Shown here in pieces: positions 15,556 through 25,649 of a DNA stretch of 64,000 bases. Made by a program: the position numbers and the translations under genes. Each line of letters begins with the position of its first letter. Positions within the stretch are counted from its first letter, which is position 1. The notes beneath the pieces are model-generated. The model had not been told where the DNA came from. It saw only the letters and a list, made by a program, of their open reading frames with translations, and ran no database searches. The stretch comes from Deltaproteobacteria bacterium (GTDB lineage: Bacteria; UBA10199; JACPAL01): NCBI GenBank assembly GCA_016180845.1, contig JACPAK010000002.1, positions 1-64,000 on the forward strand, written 5' to 3'.

Positions 15556-18402
15556 TTACCGCGAATTCGCCCTCTTGAGAGGTTTCGAGGCGAGGACTTT
15601 CTTCAGATATTGACCTGTGTAGGATTGGGGAGTTTTGGCGATCTCTTCGGGTGTGCCCCGTGCGACGATCTTTCCACCCCCATCCCCCCCTTCGGGTCCG
15701 AGGTCGATCAGATAATCGGCCGATTTGATGACGTCCAGATTATGTTCAATCACAACCACCGTGTTCCCCTGTTCGACAAATTTATTGAGGACGTCGAGCA
15801 GCTTTTGGATGTCGGCGAAGTGCAGTCCTGTGGTCGGTTCATCGAGGATATAGATTGTCTTTCCGGTGCTGCGACGAGAGAGCTCGCGCGCGAGCTTGAT
15901 CCGTTGTGCTTCACCGCCGGAGAGCGTGGTGCCTGATTGGCCCAGTTCGATATACCCAAGACCGACCTCGATTAACGTATTGAGCTTGTTCTTGATCGGC
16001 GGGATATTTTCGAAAAACTGAGTCGCCTGCTCCACGGTGAGATTCAGGATGTCCGAGATCGATTTACCTTTATAGTCAATCTCCAGCGTTTCGCGATTGA
16101 AGCGCTTTCCCTTGCAGACTTCGCATTCCACATAGACATCAGGCAGGAAATGCATCTCGATCCGGATAATTCCGTCTCCTTCACACGCCTCGCAGCGCCC
16201 CCCCTTCACATTGAACGAAAACCGGCCTGCCTTGTAGCCACGCGCACGGGATTCCGGTAGATCGGCAAAGAGGTCACGAATGAAGGTGAAGATGCTGGTA
16301 TATGTAGAGGGATTCGATCTTGGTGTACGACCGATCGGGGACTGATCGACATTGATCACCTTGTCGATCAACTCCAGTCCGCGAATCTCCTTCAATTTGC
16401 CAGCCGGTTCCTTTGAGCTGTAAAGTCGCTGGGCCAGATTTTTGTAGAAGGTGTCATTGATCAGCGTACTTTTTCCGGAGCCGGAAACCCCTGTCACACA
16501 GATGAAGAGGCCAAGCGGAATTTCGATGGTCAGGTCTTTCAGATTGTTTTCGGTCGCCCCGACGAGGATGAGGGATTGCCCGCGGGGTTTGCGACGGGTC
16601 TCAGGAACAGGGATCTGGAGCCTGCCGGAAAGATATTGGCCGGTCAGAGACTTTGGATTCTGGCAGATCTGTTCAGCGGTCCCGGCGGCAACAACCTCGC
16701 CACCATGGATACCGGCCCCCGGCCCCATGTCGATGACATAATCGGCATCGAGGATTGTATTTTCATCATGCTCGACAACCACCACCGTATTTCCAAGATC
16801 CCGGAGTTTTTTGAGTGTCCCGATCAGACGATCATTATCCCTCTGGTGAAGGCCGATCGAAGGTTCGTCCAATATATAAAGGACACCGACAAGGGAAGAA
16901 CCGATCTGAGTAGCAAGCCGGATTCTCTGGCCTTCGCCACCGGCGAGTGTGCCGGCGGTCCGGTCGAGGGTCAGATAATCAAGCCCGACACTTGCCATGA
17001 AGGAGAGCCTTTCCCGAATCTCTTTGAGAATCTTTTCCGCGATCTCGTTCTCTTTTTTTGAGAACTTGAGATCGGTAAACCATTTGAGGCACTTCAGGAC
17101 CGACATCTGGGTCACATGGTGGATTGATTTCTCTCCGACTTTGATCGCCAGGCTCTCTGCCTTGAGCCGCGCCCCCTGACAGGTGGGGCAGGGGCGGATA
17201 TTCATGAAGCGTTCGATATCTTCACGGACCCAGTCCGAATCGGTTTCCTTATAACGACGCGAGAGGTTCGGGATCACCCCTTCGTAGGTGTTCGAGTAGA
17301 ACTCCTTACGCTCTTCAAATTCATAAGAAAATTTTAACACGTCATCCTGGGATCCATAGAGCAGCACATTCTGGATTTTTTTCGGGAGCTCTCCGAAGGG
17401 GGTTTTCAGTTCGAAATGGTAGTGTTTTGACAGCGTCTCGAGCATGTTCCAGTAAAATTCAGACGAGCGATTTTCCCACGGGACGATCGCTCCTTCCCGG
17501 AGGGAGAGATTTTTATTCGGGACGACAAGATCGGGGTCGAAAAACATCTTGGTCCCGAGGCCATTACACTCCTTGCAGGCGCCCAGTGGGCTATTGAACG
17601 AAAACATCTGGGGTTCGATCTCCGGATAGGAGATGCCGCAATCCGCGCAGGCAAAACGCTCCGAGAAGAGGACTGTCTCTCCTCCAAGCGCTTCAATCTT
17701 AGCCAGCCCCTCGGCATGCTTCAAAGCGGTTTCTAATGAATCAGCGATGCGCTGTTCGATCTTTGGTTTGATAATGAGCCGATCAACGAAGAGATCGATA
17801 TCGTGTTTCTTTTTCTTGTCGATCTTGGTCTCTTCGTCGAGTTCCTTCGTTTCTCCGTCGAGTTTGATCCGGACGAACCCCTGGGCCTTCAACCGCGCCA
17901 ATTCCTGGGTGTATTCCCCTTTTCGATTTCTCACGATCGGGGCGAGGATATGGATCTTCGTCCCCTCCTTCATCCTCATAATTTGATCGACCATCTGGGA
18001 GACGGTCTGGGCGGTAATCGGTTTTCCACAATTGTAACAATGGGGATGCCCAATCCGTGCGAAGAGGAGTCTTAGATAATCGTAGATCTCTGTGATCGTC
18101 CCAACGGTCGACCGTGGGTTTTTGGAAACGGTCTTTTGCTCGATCGATATGGCGGGGGAGAGCCCCTCGATTGAATCGACCTCCGGTTTTCCCATCTGTT
18201 CGAGAAACTGCCTGGCATAGGCAGAGAGCGATTCAACGTACCGACGCTGCCCCTCGGCATAGAGGGTATCAAACGCAAGCGATGATTTGCCTGATCCGGA
18301 GAGACCGGTGATGACGACCAGTTTGTTTCGAGGGATCGTGACATCGATCCCTTTGAGATTGTGCTGCCGTGCCCCTTTTATAAAGATAACCGACGGTTCC
18401 AT
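15556..18402 (-). CDS. uvrA: excinuclease ABC subunit UvrA
   Basis: 948 residues, full length. Two ABC ATPase modules: Walker [13 protein letters not shown] near the start and [12 protein letters not shown] in the second half, with signatures [11 protein letters not shown] and [17 protein letters not shown] and Walker B ILDEPS/ILDEPT. Zinc modules are seen as [17 protein letters not shown]...CKEC, and [11 protein letters not shown]...CEVCKGK. It is the damage sensor of nucleotide excision repair. uvrB and uvrC are not present, but mfd, which recruits UvrA to stalled polymerase, lies 7 kb away. The gene stands alone on its transcript. Confidence 0.98.
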   Translation of the reverse strand: MEPSVIFIKGARQHNLKGIDVTIPRNKLVVITGLSGSGKSSLAFDTLYAEGQRRYVESLSAYARQFLEQMGKPEVDSIEGLSPAISIEQKTVSKNPRSTVGTITEIYDYLRLLFARIGHPHCYNCGKPITAQTVSQMVDQIMRMKEGTKIHILAPIVRNRKGEYTQELARLKAQGFVRIKLDGETKELDEETKIDKKKKHDIDLFVDRLIIKPKIEQRIADSLETALKHAEGLAKIEALGGETVLFSERFACADCGISYPEIEPQMFSFNSPLGACKECNGLGTKMFFDPDLVVPNKNLSLREGAIVPWENRSSEFYWNMLETLSKHYHFELKTPFGELPKKIQNVLLYGSQDDVLKFSYEFEERKEFYSNTYEGVIPNLSRRYKETDSDWVREDIERFMNIRPCPTCQGARLKAESLAIKVGEKSIHHVTQMSVLKCLKWFTDLKFSKKENEIAEKILKEIRERLSFMASVGLDYLTLDRTAGTLAGGEGQRIRLATQIGSSLVGVLYILDEPSIGLHQRDNDRLIGTLKKLRDLGNTVVVVEHDENTILDADYVIDMGPGAGIHGGEVVAAGTAEQICQNPKSLTGQYLSGRLQIPVPETRRKPRGQSLILVGATENNLKDLTIEIPLGLFICVTGVSGSGKSTLINDTFYKNLAQRLYSSKEPAGKLKEIRGLELIDKVINVDQSPIGRTPRSNPSTYTSIFTFIRDLFADLPESRARGYKAGRFSFNVKGGRCEACEGDGIIRIEMHFLPDVYVECEVCKGKRFNRETLEIDYKGKSISDILNLTVEQATQFFENIPPIKNKLNTLIEVGLGYIELGQSGTTLSGGEAQRIKLARELSRRSTGKTIYILDEPTTGLHFADIQKLLDVLNKFVEQGNTVVVIEHNLDVIKSADYLIDLGPEGGDGGGKIVARGTPEEIAKTPQSYTGQYLKKVLASKPLKRANSR

Positions 18403-18503
18403 GAATCTCCCAGAATATCTTTACTGCTACTCCTCTTTCAAGAACAAAGACCAGTTCCAGTAATCTTGTCGCACGAAGGAGGAGGAAGGTTGTGGGGAAA
18501 ATG

Positions 18504-20543
18504 CTAGAGATTCGGCGAAAACTGAAACCGGTAATACGGAAAGAAATCCTTCGGCATCTGACGGAGGGCAGGAAGGTACTCTTCTTTCATCTTTTTCGGG
18601 AGATTCCTTTGGGCCTCCCGGTACCATTGGTCATAGTCACGGAAGTTACCGGTCATCTGGATCTTGTTGAGTTTTTTTCCGATCTTGTCGCAGACCTCGA
18701 AGATCTTTCCATTTTCGAGATTGGCAGCGAATCGTCCTTCAGGTGTCAAAAGGATGCCACCATTTTTATAGAGTGCATAAAAGGTAAGGATCGCTGACTT
18801 TCCATGATCATCCTCCTCTCCCATCGCCACACCTCGTGTGAGGAGGGCAAGAAGGCCGATAGCGGCGTTATCCGCCTGTTCCTGCGTCATGATTTCGCGA
18901 CGGACTGCCTCCGGAAGACTGGCGAGTCCCAGCATATCCGCGCGGGCCTCTTCCAGGGCGCTGGAATGTTTCCCAAGGAGTTCATGGGAGGTCATTTTTT
19001 TCTCCCCGTCTGTTTTAACGACATAGGATCGGGAGGGTCCGGCCCCATGGGCATTTTCATGACCGATCACAAAAAGGCTGATATCACCCGGATTTAAGCG
19101 CGCCACCTGCGCAGGATCCATCGTTCGCTCAGCCATCGGTCGAGCGACCGCATCGTATCGGGCCAGCATTTTGTTGGTGAGAAGGACCTTTTTCGAAAAA
19201 TCGGCTCGACCATACGGTTTTACATTCGGAAGATAATAGGCCAGCGTTACAAACTTGGCCCTGCCGTCTCCTGCAGAGAGGCCTTGGATAAATTTAAATG
19301 GGGGCAAGGTCTTGAAGTCTCTTTTTTGATACTGAGGCCCGAGATCTTTTGCGATTTCGTCTTCCATCCAGTAGAGAAGCTCACGAAACTGCTGTCCCTT
19401 CTTTTCCCATTCTTCGTCAACAATTCCAATAAACGCCTCCATGATGGCATTGAGATGAAATGGGCTGTGATACTCTTCATAGTAACCGAGCGTCATGTCC
19501 CAGGGTCCATTCAACTGAATCCAGGAGATATCTCCCTCAAAAAAAGGGTAGGGGTTCGTGAGATTCTCGAGTTCTCGTGCTCGTGTCATCAGAAAATGGG
19601 AGAAAGAGGGATCGATACCGGGAACTTGCGCTGCCTTTTTAAGTCCCGCAACGAGTCGTGTCTGGGAAGGTTTGAGGGGAGGGTGGTTATTGATGCTTTC
19701 CCAGTTCCAGATACCTGTCGGTAATCGATGGCGGACAACAAAGGGGCTTTTTAGGATTTCAAGATTCGGTGCGGAGCCCTGAAGAAGCAGGTCATGGCCC
19801 CTTTTATCATGGTCTTCGGGCCAAAAGCCTTGATTGGGTGTCGGTTTCGGGCTTTCAGGATGGGCGCTACAAAGAGGATCGATTTCTGCTGTCAGACATT
19901 GAACTCCTCCCAGGTGATGAAGGGCAAAGAGGTCTTCAGGATCTCCTTTTTCAATGATCTCCTCTCGATAGGTAAGGTTACGAGGATCGATTTGGGCGAG
20001 ATAAATCTCTTCCACATAGGGGACCACCTCATCGATGAGGATCTTGATCGCCCTTTGATCCGGTTTTGGGAGGATAGAAAAATCGAGATCCATGATTTGA
20101 AGCCGGCGGGTTGCCAGTTCGCGATTTCTCAAGACCCGACGATAGGCCTGACGATTTTTTGGGGTTGGTTGTTCCTGATAAGCGAGTTTGAGCTTGGCCA
20201 ATCTCTGATCCAGAAAAGAGGTGTCATGGAGGAGCAAGGCGATCCGATCAAGATTCATCGTTGTCCAGTCGATCTTGTCGAGGAGTTTTTGGAGAAAGCT
20301 GTTGGGTTCCCCCTCTTCAAATTTCGCCTTTGGGGAAATGGTTTCGAGTCCGAGCAATTCTTTTTCTTCGATACGTTCATCACCATCGTCTTGCCATCGA
20401 AGAGCGAGGCCTAAGTTGTAGGCGGTTTCATTGAATTGAAGTACTTTTGAAGAGAGCGGTTCTTTGCTGGCATCACAACATCCTAGAACAAAGAGAATCG
20501 AAAAAATAATAAAAGCTGATGAGAAGAGGTGGGCCTTTATCAT
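18504..20543 (-). CDS. peptidase M49 (dipeptidyl peptidase III)-like lipoprotein
   Basis: 679 residues. The signal peptide ends in LFVLGC, a lipobox, so an envelope lipoprotein is predicted. The zinc site is GHENAHGAGP (HExxH with a following Gly), and about 45 residues later ALEEARADMLGL supplies the EExxAD-type third ligand; this matches the bacterial and plant branch of the M49-like family rather than the HExxxH form of eukaryotic DPP III. Before it lie TRLVAGLKKAAQ, YEEYHSPFHLNAIMEAFIG and the YYLPN region typical of the family. Exopeptidase action on short peptides is likely but unproven. ATG at 20543 lies after the mutase stop; a GTG at 20555 would overlap it. Confidence 0.78.
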   Translation of the reverse strand: MIKAHLFSSAFIIFSILFVLGCCDASKEPLSSKVLQFNETAYNLGLALRWQDDGDERIEEKELLGLETISPKAKFEEGEPNSFLQKLLDKIDWTTMNLDRIALLLHDTSFLDQRLAKLKLAYQEQPTPKNRQAYRRVLRNRELATRRLQIMDLDFSILPKPDQRAIKILIDEVVPYVEEIYLAQIDPRNLTYREEIIEKGDPEDLFALHHLGGVQCLTAEIDPLCSAHPESPKPTPNQGFWPEDHDKRGHDLLLQGSAPNLEILKSPFVVRHRLPTGIWNWESINNHPPLKPSQTRLVAGLKKAAQVPGIDPSFSHFLMTRARELENLTNPYPFFEGDISWIQLNGPWDMTLGYYEEYHSPFHLNAIMEAFIGIVDEEWEKKGQQFRELLYWMEDEIAKDLGPQYQKRDFKTLPPFKFIQGLSAGDGRAKFVTLAYYLPNVKPYGRADFSKKVLLTNKMLARYDAVARPMAERTMDPAQVARLNPGDISLFVIGHENAHGAGPSRSYVVKTDGEKKMTSHELLGKHSSALEEARADMLGLASLPEAVRREIMTQEQADNAAIGLLALLTRGVAMGEEDDHGKSAILTFYALYKNGGILLTPEGRFAANLENGKIFEVCDKIGKKLNKIQMTGNFRDYDQWYREAQRNLPKKMKEEYLPALRQMPKDFFPYYRFQFSPNL

Positions 20544-20548
20544 CAGCT

Positions 20549-21949
20549 TTAGCACAGTAGCGCTTGTCCTTCCTCGAGAAGGCGTTTGACTTGATCAGGG
20601 GTTGACGACTCGGCATAGAGCCGAAGGAGGGGCTCTGTCCCCGAGGCGCGGATCAGGAGCCAACTCCCATCCGAGAGCAGGAATTTCGTCCCATCGAATG
20701 TTTTTATTTCAGAAACCGTTTGTCCTCCTAACCGATCCCGCTTCAGACGAGGAAGGGTTTCTCGGAGTCTCTTCATCACCTCTTCCCCGAGATGGAGGTC
20801 CAATCTTTCAAAATAATGAGGACCGATCTCGCGATGGAGATCCTCGATTACAGAGGAGAGTTTTTTCCGATGGTAGGTAATAATATCCAGCAGGAAGAGG
20901 GCTGAGAAAATACCGTCTCTCTCATTGAGCCAGTCTGTGACAGCAATCCCACCGGATTCCTCGCCACCCATGAGGGGGTCTGGGGCCGCCCTCAATTTTC
21001 CCCCGAGATGTTTAAAACCGACAGGGGTTTCCAAAAGGCGGAGATGGTATCGCTTGGCCAATTTATCAATCATGTTTGTTGTCGTGATTGTCTTGACCAC
21101 AAGCCCGGTTTTTTTGTGAACCGATGCGAGATGTCGAAGGATCAGAGCGAAGATATGGTGGGAATCAACAAAATTCCCTTCCTCATCGACCGCTCCGATC
21201 CGATCGGCATCCCCGTCGGTCGAGAGGGCGAGATCGAGTTTTTTGTCGCGAACCACTCGGATCATCTCTGAAAGATTTTTTCGGATCGGTTCAGGATTTA
21301 ATCCCCCGAAGTTCGGGTCTTTTTCACCATGAATTTGAAAAATGTCTGTTTCGAGAATCTTCCCAAGGTAGTCGGTTCCAGCGCCATAGAGGGGATCAAA
21401 GCCGATTTTCCAGTTTGCCTTTCGAATTTCGTCGGTCGCGAATCTTTTTTGCAACGCCTGGATATACCCCTCCATCGGATCAAAAATTTCGAGGAGCCCT
21501 TTTGCCCGAGCCTCTTTCAGAGGGATCTGCTTGACTTCTCGATCCGTGAGAGAGTTCAGGATCTCTTCGATCGCGGCGGTATACTCTGGAGAGGCGGCCC
21601 CGCCATCTTCCTCTTTGATCTTGATCCCGTTCCACTGAGGGGGGTTGTGACTCGCTGTGATCATGACACCAGCAATCGCCTGATTCGTTTTTGTCTGCCA
21701 GGCGACAACAGGAGTGGGGCAGTAATTCTTTGAAAGACGGACCAGAAAGCCATTGGCGGTCAGGACCTCGGCGACCTGCCCTGCAGATTCTTCGGACAAA
21801 AGACGACGGTCAAACCCGACATAGATCAGCCCCTTTTTCTTTCGTGCCAGGAGATACTCTGCGAGCGCGTGAGCAACACGGCGGACATTTTGCTCGTTGA
21901 AATCTTCGTGAATAATCGCACGCCAGCCGTCAGTGCCGAATTTGATCAT
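20549..21949 (-). CDS. phosphoglucomutase/phosphomannomutase family protein
   Basis: Alpha-D-phosphohexomutase of 466 residues. The four-domain signatures are all present: IKFGTDGWRAII at the start, the phosphoserine loop MITASHNPPQWNG, the metal-binding loop STDGDADRIG, the sugar-binding GGEESGG, and the phosphate-binding RASGTEPLLRLY. It interconverts hexose 1- and 6-phosphates; the preferred sugar cannot be decided. It is followed immediately by the M49-like gene and preceded by pdxA with five bases between, so it probably belongs to a long minus-strand operon starting near the parvulin gene. Confidence 0.93.
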   Translation of the reverse strand: MIKFGTDGWRAIIHEDFNEQNVRRVAHALAEYLLARKKKGLIYVGFDRRLLSEESAGQVAEVLTANGFLVRLSKNYCPTPVVAWQTKTNQAIAGVMITASHNPPQWNGIKIKEEDGGAASPEYTAAIEEILNSLTDREVKQIPLKEARAKGLLEIFDPMEGYIQALQKRFATDEIRKANWKIGFDPLYGAGTDYLGKILETDIFQIHGEKDPNFGGLNPEPIRKNLSEMIRVVRDKKLDLALSTDGDADRIGAVDEEGNFVDSHHIFALILRHLASVHKKTGLVVKTITTTNMIDKLAKRYHLRLLETPVGFKHLGGKLRAAPDPLMGGEESGGIAVTDWLNERDGIFSALFLLDIITYHRKKLSSVIEDLHREIGPHYFERLDLHLGEEVMKRLRETLPRLKRDRLGGQTVSEIKTFDGTKFLLSDGSWLLIRASGTEPLLRLYAESSTPDQVKRLLEEGQALLC

Positions 21950-21954
21950 ATTGT

Positions 21955-22875
21955 TTAATGGGAGGGGGCGTTATGTTGCGCCAACTCCACCGCCATCTTA
22001 ATCGCTGCCACCATACTCGACGGATTCGCCTTCCCTTTCCCCGCAATTTCAAAAGCGGTTCCGTGATCGACGCTTGTTCGGATGAAAGGGAGCCCCAATG
22101 TGATATTCACTGCCTCATGGAAATGCAAGAGTTTCAGCGGGATGAGTCCCTGATCATGATACATTGCGACCACTGCATCGAATTCTCCGTTGGCAGCGCG
22201 GTAAAAGACAGTATCCGGTGATAAAGGGCCGACGGCGTTAATCCGTTTCTGGCATCCCTTCTCCACCGCAGGTCGAATGATCCTCTTTTCTTCAGACCCA
22301 AAAATTCCAGCCTCTCCGGCGTGGGGATTCAGTGCGGCGACGGCGATACGCGGGTGTTTGATGCGGAACCAGGTCTTGAGATGCCGATCAGTCATCTCGA
22401 TCGTCTCGAGGATGGAAGAGACAGTCAAAAGTTCAGGGACTCTTTTTAATGGCTCATGAATATTGGCGAGGACCACCTTCAGTCTGGGACCCATCATCAT
22501 CATCCGGACTTTTTTTGCCCGGCAGAGTTTTGCCAGAAATTCTGTATGTCCAGGGAAACGATAACCGGCAAGCTGAAGCCGTTCCTTGGATATGGATGCC
22601 GTCACAATCGCGTCGATTTCGCCGTTCATGGCGGCATGAACTGCTTGCTGAATAAAAAGGGCTGAGAGCTGACCGCATTCCTTCGGCGTCAGTTTTTTGG
22701 CCGATCTGAAATTGGAGTACTTCGGATCGCCAAAGATGATCGGACGACAGAGGCGATGGAGGGAACGATCAGCCAGCGCCTTTTCGATCACCTCCGGGCC
22801 GATTCCCTGAGGATCGCCCATGGTGATGCCGATGATTGGGATCCTATTCCTTGATTTCGATGTAAGTTTTTTCAC
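21955..22875 (-). CDS. pdxA: 4-hydroxythreonine-4-phosphate dehydrogenase
   Basis: 306 residues, slightly short of the common 320-330. PdxA oxidises 4-phosphohydroxy-threonine in pyridoxal phosphate synthesis (DXP-dependent route). Seen: GITMGDPQGIGPEV at the N-terminus, PGHTEFLAKL, the zinc-ligand segments with His in VAALNPHAGEAG and VAMYHDQGLIPLK, and FIRTSVDHGTAFEIAGKG. The 5' end overlaps the SurA-like gene by 32 bases. The surA-pdxA neighbourhood is widespread in proteobacteria, which supports both names. Confidence 0.95.
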   Translation of the reverse strand: MKKLTSKSRNRIPIIGITMGDPQGIGPEVIEKALADRSLHRLCRPIIFGDPKYSNFRSAKKLTPKECGQLSALFIQQAVHAAMNGEIDAIVTASISKERLQLAGYRFPGHTEFLAKLCRAKKVRMMMMGPRLKVVLANIHEPLKRVPELLTVSSILETIEMTDRHLKTWFRIKHPRIAVAALNPHAGEAGIFGSEEKRIIRPAVEKGCQKRINAVGPLSPDTVFYRAANGEFDAVVAMYHDQGLIPLKLLHFHEAVNITLGLPFIRTSVDHGTAFEIAGKGKANPSSMVAAIKMAVELAQHNAPSH

Positions 22876-23401
22876 GAACCTCGTCTAAATAAGCTTCAAG
22901 TTCTGGATTCAGGCGCGACTGAACAATCTCCTGCCTTGCCCTCATTCGATCCTCTTCAGAAGGCTTCGGACCTGCCTTGCGGGCGATTTCATCCTCGCTG
23001 ATCTTGATCCTCGGAACGATGACTTGTCCCAAAAACTTCATCTTTCGAATCTCCACTTTTAAGGATTCCTTGTATTGATCAAAAGTTTGTCCCTCTTTTT
23101 CGAGCTCTTTCTTAAATTGTTCCGGGGTCAGATGGTTACGGAAGAGGATCTCTCGGATCGCCTGGGCCATATCTTCATCATTGACGGTAATCTGCAGTCG
23201 TTCGATTTCGGATTCGAAGAGTTTTTCGCGAATCAGGGTCGTCAGCGGCTCTTTTTTCCCCGAAGAGGACTGTTTTTTGAGATCCGAAAGGGTAATAATT
23301 TCTGTCCCGACGACGGCAACAATCCGGTCGACGATCTCAGCTGAATCGGCCCAGAGGGGGACTATGATCATTATAATAAGGAGGGTGAGGAGTTTTTTCA
23401 T
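22844..23401 (-). CDS. SurA N-terminal domain periplasmic chaperone
   Basis: 185 residues with signal peptide MKKLLTLLIIMIIVPLWADS. The mature part is a SurA N-terminal chaperone domain: EIVDRIVAVVGTEIITLSDL, LIREKLFESEIERLQITVND, and FKKELEKEGQTFDQYKESL. No parvulin domain follows, so it can bind unfolded outer-membrane proteins but should lack isomerase activity. It lies between pdxA and a full parvulin lipoprotein, with a four-base ATGA overlap with the latter, as if the chaperone and isomerase functions were split between two genes. Confidence 0.88.
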   Translation of the reverse strand: MKKLLTLLIIMIIVPLWADSAEIVDRIVAVVGTEIITLSDLKKQSSSGKKEPLTTLIREKLFESEIERLQITVNDEDMAQAIREILFRNHLTPEQFKKELEKEGQTFDQYKESLKVEIRKMKFLGQVIVPRIKISEDEIARKAGPKPSEEDRMRARQEIVQSRLNPELEAYLDEVREKTYIEIKE

Positions 23402-24333
23402 GAAAGCTTCTTTGTCTCCAAGAGAGCCGCCTCGTCAATCTCAATCTTCGAATGTTTATAGAGCTCGTTCAACCATTTTTTGAGGATCTCTTTTTGATTT
23501 TTTTCTCTCCATTCCGCTTCGATCTGAGGGCGGGCTTCTTTGAGACTCAAGGTTCTCGGCGGTTTTCGTTCGATGACCCGAAAGATATGAAATCCATACG
23601 CGCTTGTCACAATGCCACTGGTCTGTCCCGGAAGAAAACGGAAGCAGGCCTCGTCCAAGATCGGCGGAAGATCTCCCCTCGCGACGAAACCGAGATCCCC
23701 CCCTTTTTCACGATCCGGGCTTTCAGAAAATTCTTTCGCGAGGGCGGCGAAGTTTTCACCCTTTTTTAGAAGCTCCAGGATTTTTTCGGCCTTCTCCCGG
23801 CTTGAGGCGACGATCTGACGGCAGTGAGAACGTTCCGATTCCATGTAGAGGGACAGATTTTTTTGGTATTCTGCCGCGATCTCTTTTTCGGAGGGGTGTT
23901 GTTGGGTGAGGACCTGTTTGGTTAGTTTTGAGAGAAGGAGATTGTTTTTGATTCGACGAATCCATTGTTCTTCATTAATTCTTTGTCTCTTGAGCGCCTC
24001 ATGGAATTCCCACTGGTCGTATCCTGACTTGAGCCTCTCAATCTCTTTTTGAATTTCATCCCGCGAGACAGTTATTTTGAGCCGCTTTGCTTCCTGCAGC
24101 AGGAGTTTTTCTTCAATAAGGGTATCCAACACCTTCTTCTTTATCAGTTTTTGCGCCTCGGCGTGGGAGGCAAGATCACTATTGAGGGCCCTGGTCTCTT
24201 CCTGAAATCGAGCAAGAAATTCAGTTGAGGCGATCTTTTCCCCATTCACCGAGGCAATCGTCGTATCCGGTGTGCCGCCACAGGCGGAGAGCACGACAAT
24301 AAAAAGGCAGAGATAAAAAAGGGGCCTAACCAC
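23398..24333 (-). CDS. parvulin-type peptidyl-prolyl isomerase, PrsA/SurA-like lipoprotein
   Basis: 311 residues. A lipobox LSAC places it as an envelope lipoprotein. The helical chaperone part (VNGEKIASTEFLARF, LIEEKLLLQEAKRLKI) is followed by one parvulin domain: SHCRQIVASSREKAEKIL, FAALAKEFSESPDREKGGDLGFVARGD, GQTSGIVTSAYGFHIFRV. It is predicted to help fold exported proteins alongside the SurA-like gene it overlaps. The start codon is GTG at 24333 and lies inside copy 1 of the 31-bp repeat, which therefore contributes the first codons. Confidence 0.9.
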   Translation of the reverse strand: MVRPLFYLCLFIVVLSACGGTPDTTIASVNGEKIASTEFLARFQEETRALNSDLASHAEAQKLIKKKVLDTLIEEKLLLQEAKRLKITVSRDEIQKEIERLKSGYDQWEFHEALKRQRINEEQWIRRIKNNLLLSKLTKQVLTQQHPSEKEIAAEYQKNLSLYMESERSHCRQIVASSREKAEKILELLKKGENFAALAKEFSESPDREKGGDLGFVARGDLPPILDEACFRFLPGQTSGIVTSAYGFHIFRVIERKPPRTLSLKEARPQIEAEWREKNQKEILKKWLNELYKHSKIEIDEAALLETKKLS

Positions 24334-24358
24334 TTGGTACCCGGTACCTTTTGGTCAT
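24328..24358. repeat. 31-bp direct repeat, copy 1
   Basis: Begins AACCACTTGGTACCCGGTAC and ends TTTTGGTCAT. It is identical over all 31 bases to the copy at 25650-25680. The core GGTACCCGGTACC is a near-palindrome of two KpnI-type hexamers. It covers the start codon of the parvulin lipoprotein gene. Confidence 0.9.
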
Positions 24359-24502
24359 CGCTAAATCAAGATGAGTTTTTATCCTGTGATTTCAATAGGT
24401 TAAAAAAATAGTGAACCCAGCCTAATCTTTGCCTGAAACTATTTCGAGTTGGGGACGATAACAGAGCCGAGACTGGGTAGAAAAACAAAGAGGAGATTCG
24501 TA

Positions 24503-24925
24503 ATGTCTTGGGCTTCAACTATTCCAGGGGCGGTTACAGACGCGGCACGGCGGGTATTTCAAACTCTTCAAGCTCAGGGGCGTGTTAAGTCACTGACCCT
24601 TCCGCTGGTGAAGGCGAAGGGGGATGAGTTCTTGGAAGGGTTACGTCGAGTGAGCGCGACCATCTTTATGAGAGATAGTGGAGCGCCCTATTATGTGAAC
24701 GCAGACGGGGCAAGACAGGTTGTTCGACTATTACGAGAGCCTCTGATTTATCCCAAATTTGGTATCGGTCGAGTCGATGCCTTTCTTTTAAGCGATTGGC
24801 TCGAACAGGCGCTGACTGAACATTTTTCCCAAATGGCCTCAATTCTGCTCTTCTTGGGCGGCCCACTCTTCGCGGTGGCCTATGGTGATGATAGGGAAGA
24901 AACGAAGAGTAAATTAAATGGCTGA
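24503..24925 (+). CDS. hypothetical protein in the repeat-flanked cassette
   Basis: 140 residues from ATG at 24503, chosen because AGGAGA sits seven bases upstream; in-frame codons from 24449 have no such site. I do not recognise the family. The N-terminal half is an Ala/Arg/Gln-rich helix set (AVTDAARRVFQTLQAQGRV), and the C-terminal half ends with one hydrophobic stretch (MASILLFLGGPLFAVAYG) that could be a membrane segment. The stop overlaps the START-like gene by eight bases, so they are translated together. It lies on the plus strand between minus-strand operons. Confidence 0.65.
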   Translation: MSWASTIPGAVTDAARRVFQTLQAQGRVKSLTLPLVKAKGDEFLEGLRRVSATIFMRDSGAPYYVNADGARQVVRLLREPLIYPKFGIGRVDAFLLSDWLEQALTEHFSQMASILLFLGGPLFAVAYGDDREETKSKLNG

Positions 24926-25637
24926 GAAAACCACTTGGTACCCGGTACCTCTTAAATACACCGTCCTTATTGCGAGTCTCTCCATAACAACCCCCGTTTC
25001 CTCTGCAACCACACAGCCAAATAAAGATTTGAAGAAGATCGATATAGAGGTTAGCGCGATCGATAACCGGGTTTATGTCGCCGAGGCTGATTTTATTGTG
25101 GAGGCGCCTTATCAAGATGTTTGGGAGGTCATTATCGATATCGATCATATGGATCAATTTATGAAAAATTTTCTGTATGGAAGGACGGTCAGCGAAGCGG
25201 ATGCCAAGGTCCTCCTCGATTGGAAGGATCGATCATTCCAGGAGATCCGCGAATTTATCGATCGAGATAAAAGCCCCGTTGACAAGCGGCTAAAAAAAGC
25301 GGTCTGGGGTCAGGAGGTCGAAAATTACGTCGTCGAGTTTTTTGATCTCCCTTGGCCAATTAAAAATCGGTGGGTCATTTTCAAGTGTTGGGATAGAGCC
25401 GGGGATCGTGTTCTAACTCGAAAGGTGGAGGCGGTTGGTGGGCTCATGAAGGGTTATGGTCTCTGGCGTGTTGAACCTCATCCCGAGAATCCGTCGTGGA
25501 CAGTCGTTCATTTTGGCAACACAACGATACTTGATTTCCAGGTCCCCAAGTTTATTGGGAAGCGTGTTTCCCGATACGCCAGTGAATCGGCATCGGAATC
25601 CGTCAGAGACCGGGTCGAACAACTCGCCATGCAGTAG
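24918..25637 (+). CDS. START/SRPBCC (polyketide cyclase-like) exported protein
   Basis: 239 residues. A probable signal sequence (YTVLIASLSITTPVSSA, residues 14-30) precedes a START-like lipid-binding domain: VYVAEADFIVEAPYQDVWEVIIDIDHMDQFM, FFDLPWPIKNRWVIFKCW, and WTVVHFGNTTILDFQVPKFIGK are typical. Such domains bind a hydrophobic ligand in a helix-grip cavity. The ligand is unknown. Residues 5-12 (TTWYPVPL) are encoded by copy 2 of the repeat, so the repeat has supplied or fused to the N-terminus. No catalytic residues can be assigned. Confidence 0.75.
   Translation: MAEKTTWYPVPLKYTVLIASLSITTPVSSATTQPNKDLKKIDIEVSAIDNRVYVAEADFIVEAPYQDVWEVIIDIDHMDQFMKNFLYGRTVSEADAKVLLDWKDRSFQEIREFIDRDKSPVDKRLKKAVWGQEVENYVVEFFDLPWPIKNRWVIFKCWDRAGDRVLTRKVEAVGGLMKGYGLWRVEPHPENPSWTVVHFGNTTILDFQVPKFIGKRVSRYASESASESVRDRVEQLAMQ
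24929..24950. repeat. shared 22-base part of the direct repeat, copy 2
   Basis: Same orientation and sequence as the first 22 bases of copies 1 and 3 (AACCACTTGGTACCCGGTAC plus CT), then divergent. It lies between the two cassette genes, inside the coding start of the START-like protein, so each gene is bounded on both sides by a copy. Confidence 0.85.
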
Positions 25638-25649
25638 AACGATCTTTCA

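Noticed and set aside
18615-18640. A fourth copy of the GGTACC repeat (CCCGGTACC then GGTCAT)
   Set aside because: It lies in coding sequence for YDQWYREA of the M49-like protein, and only two short blocks match; chance is more likely.
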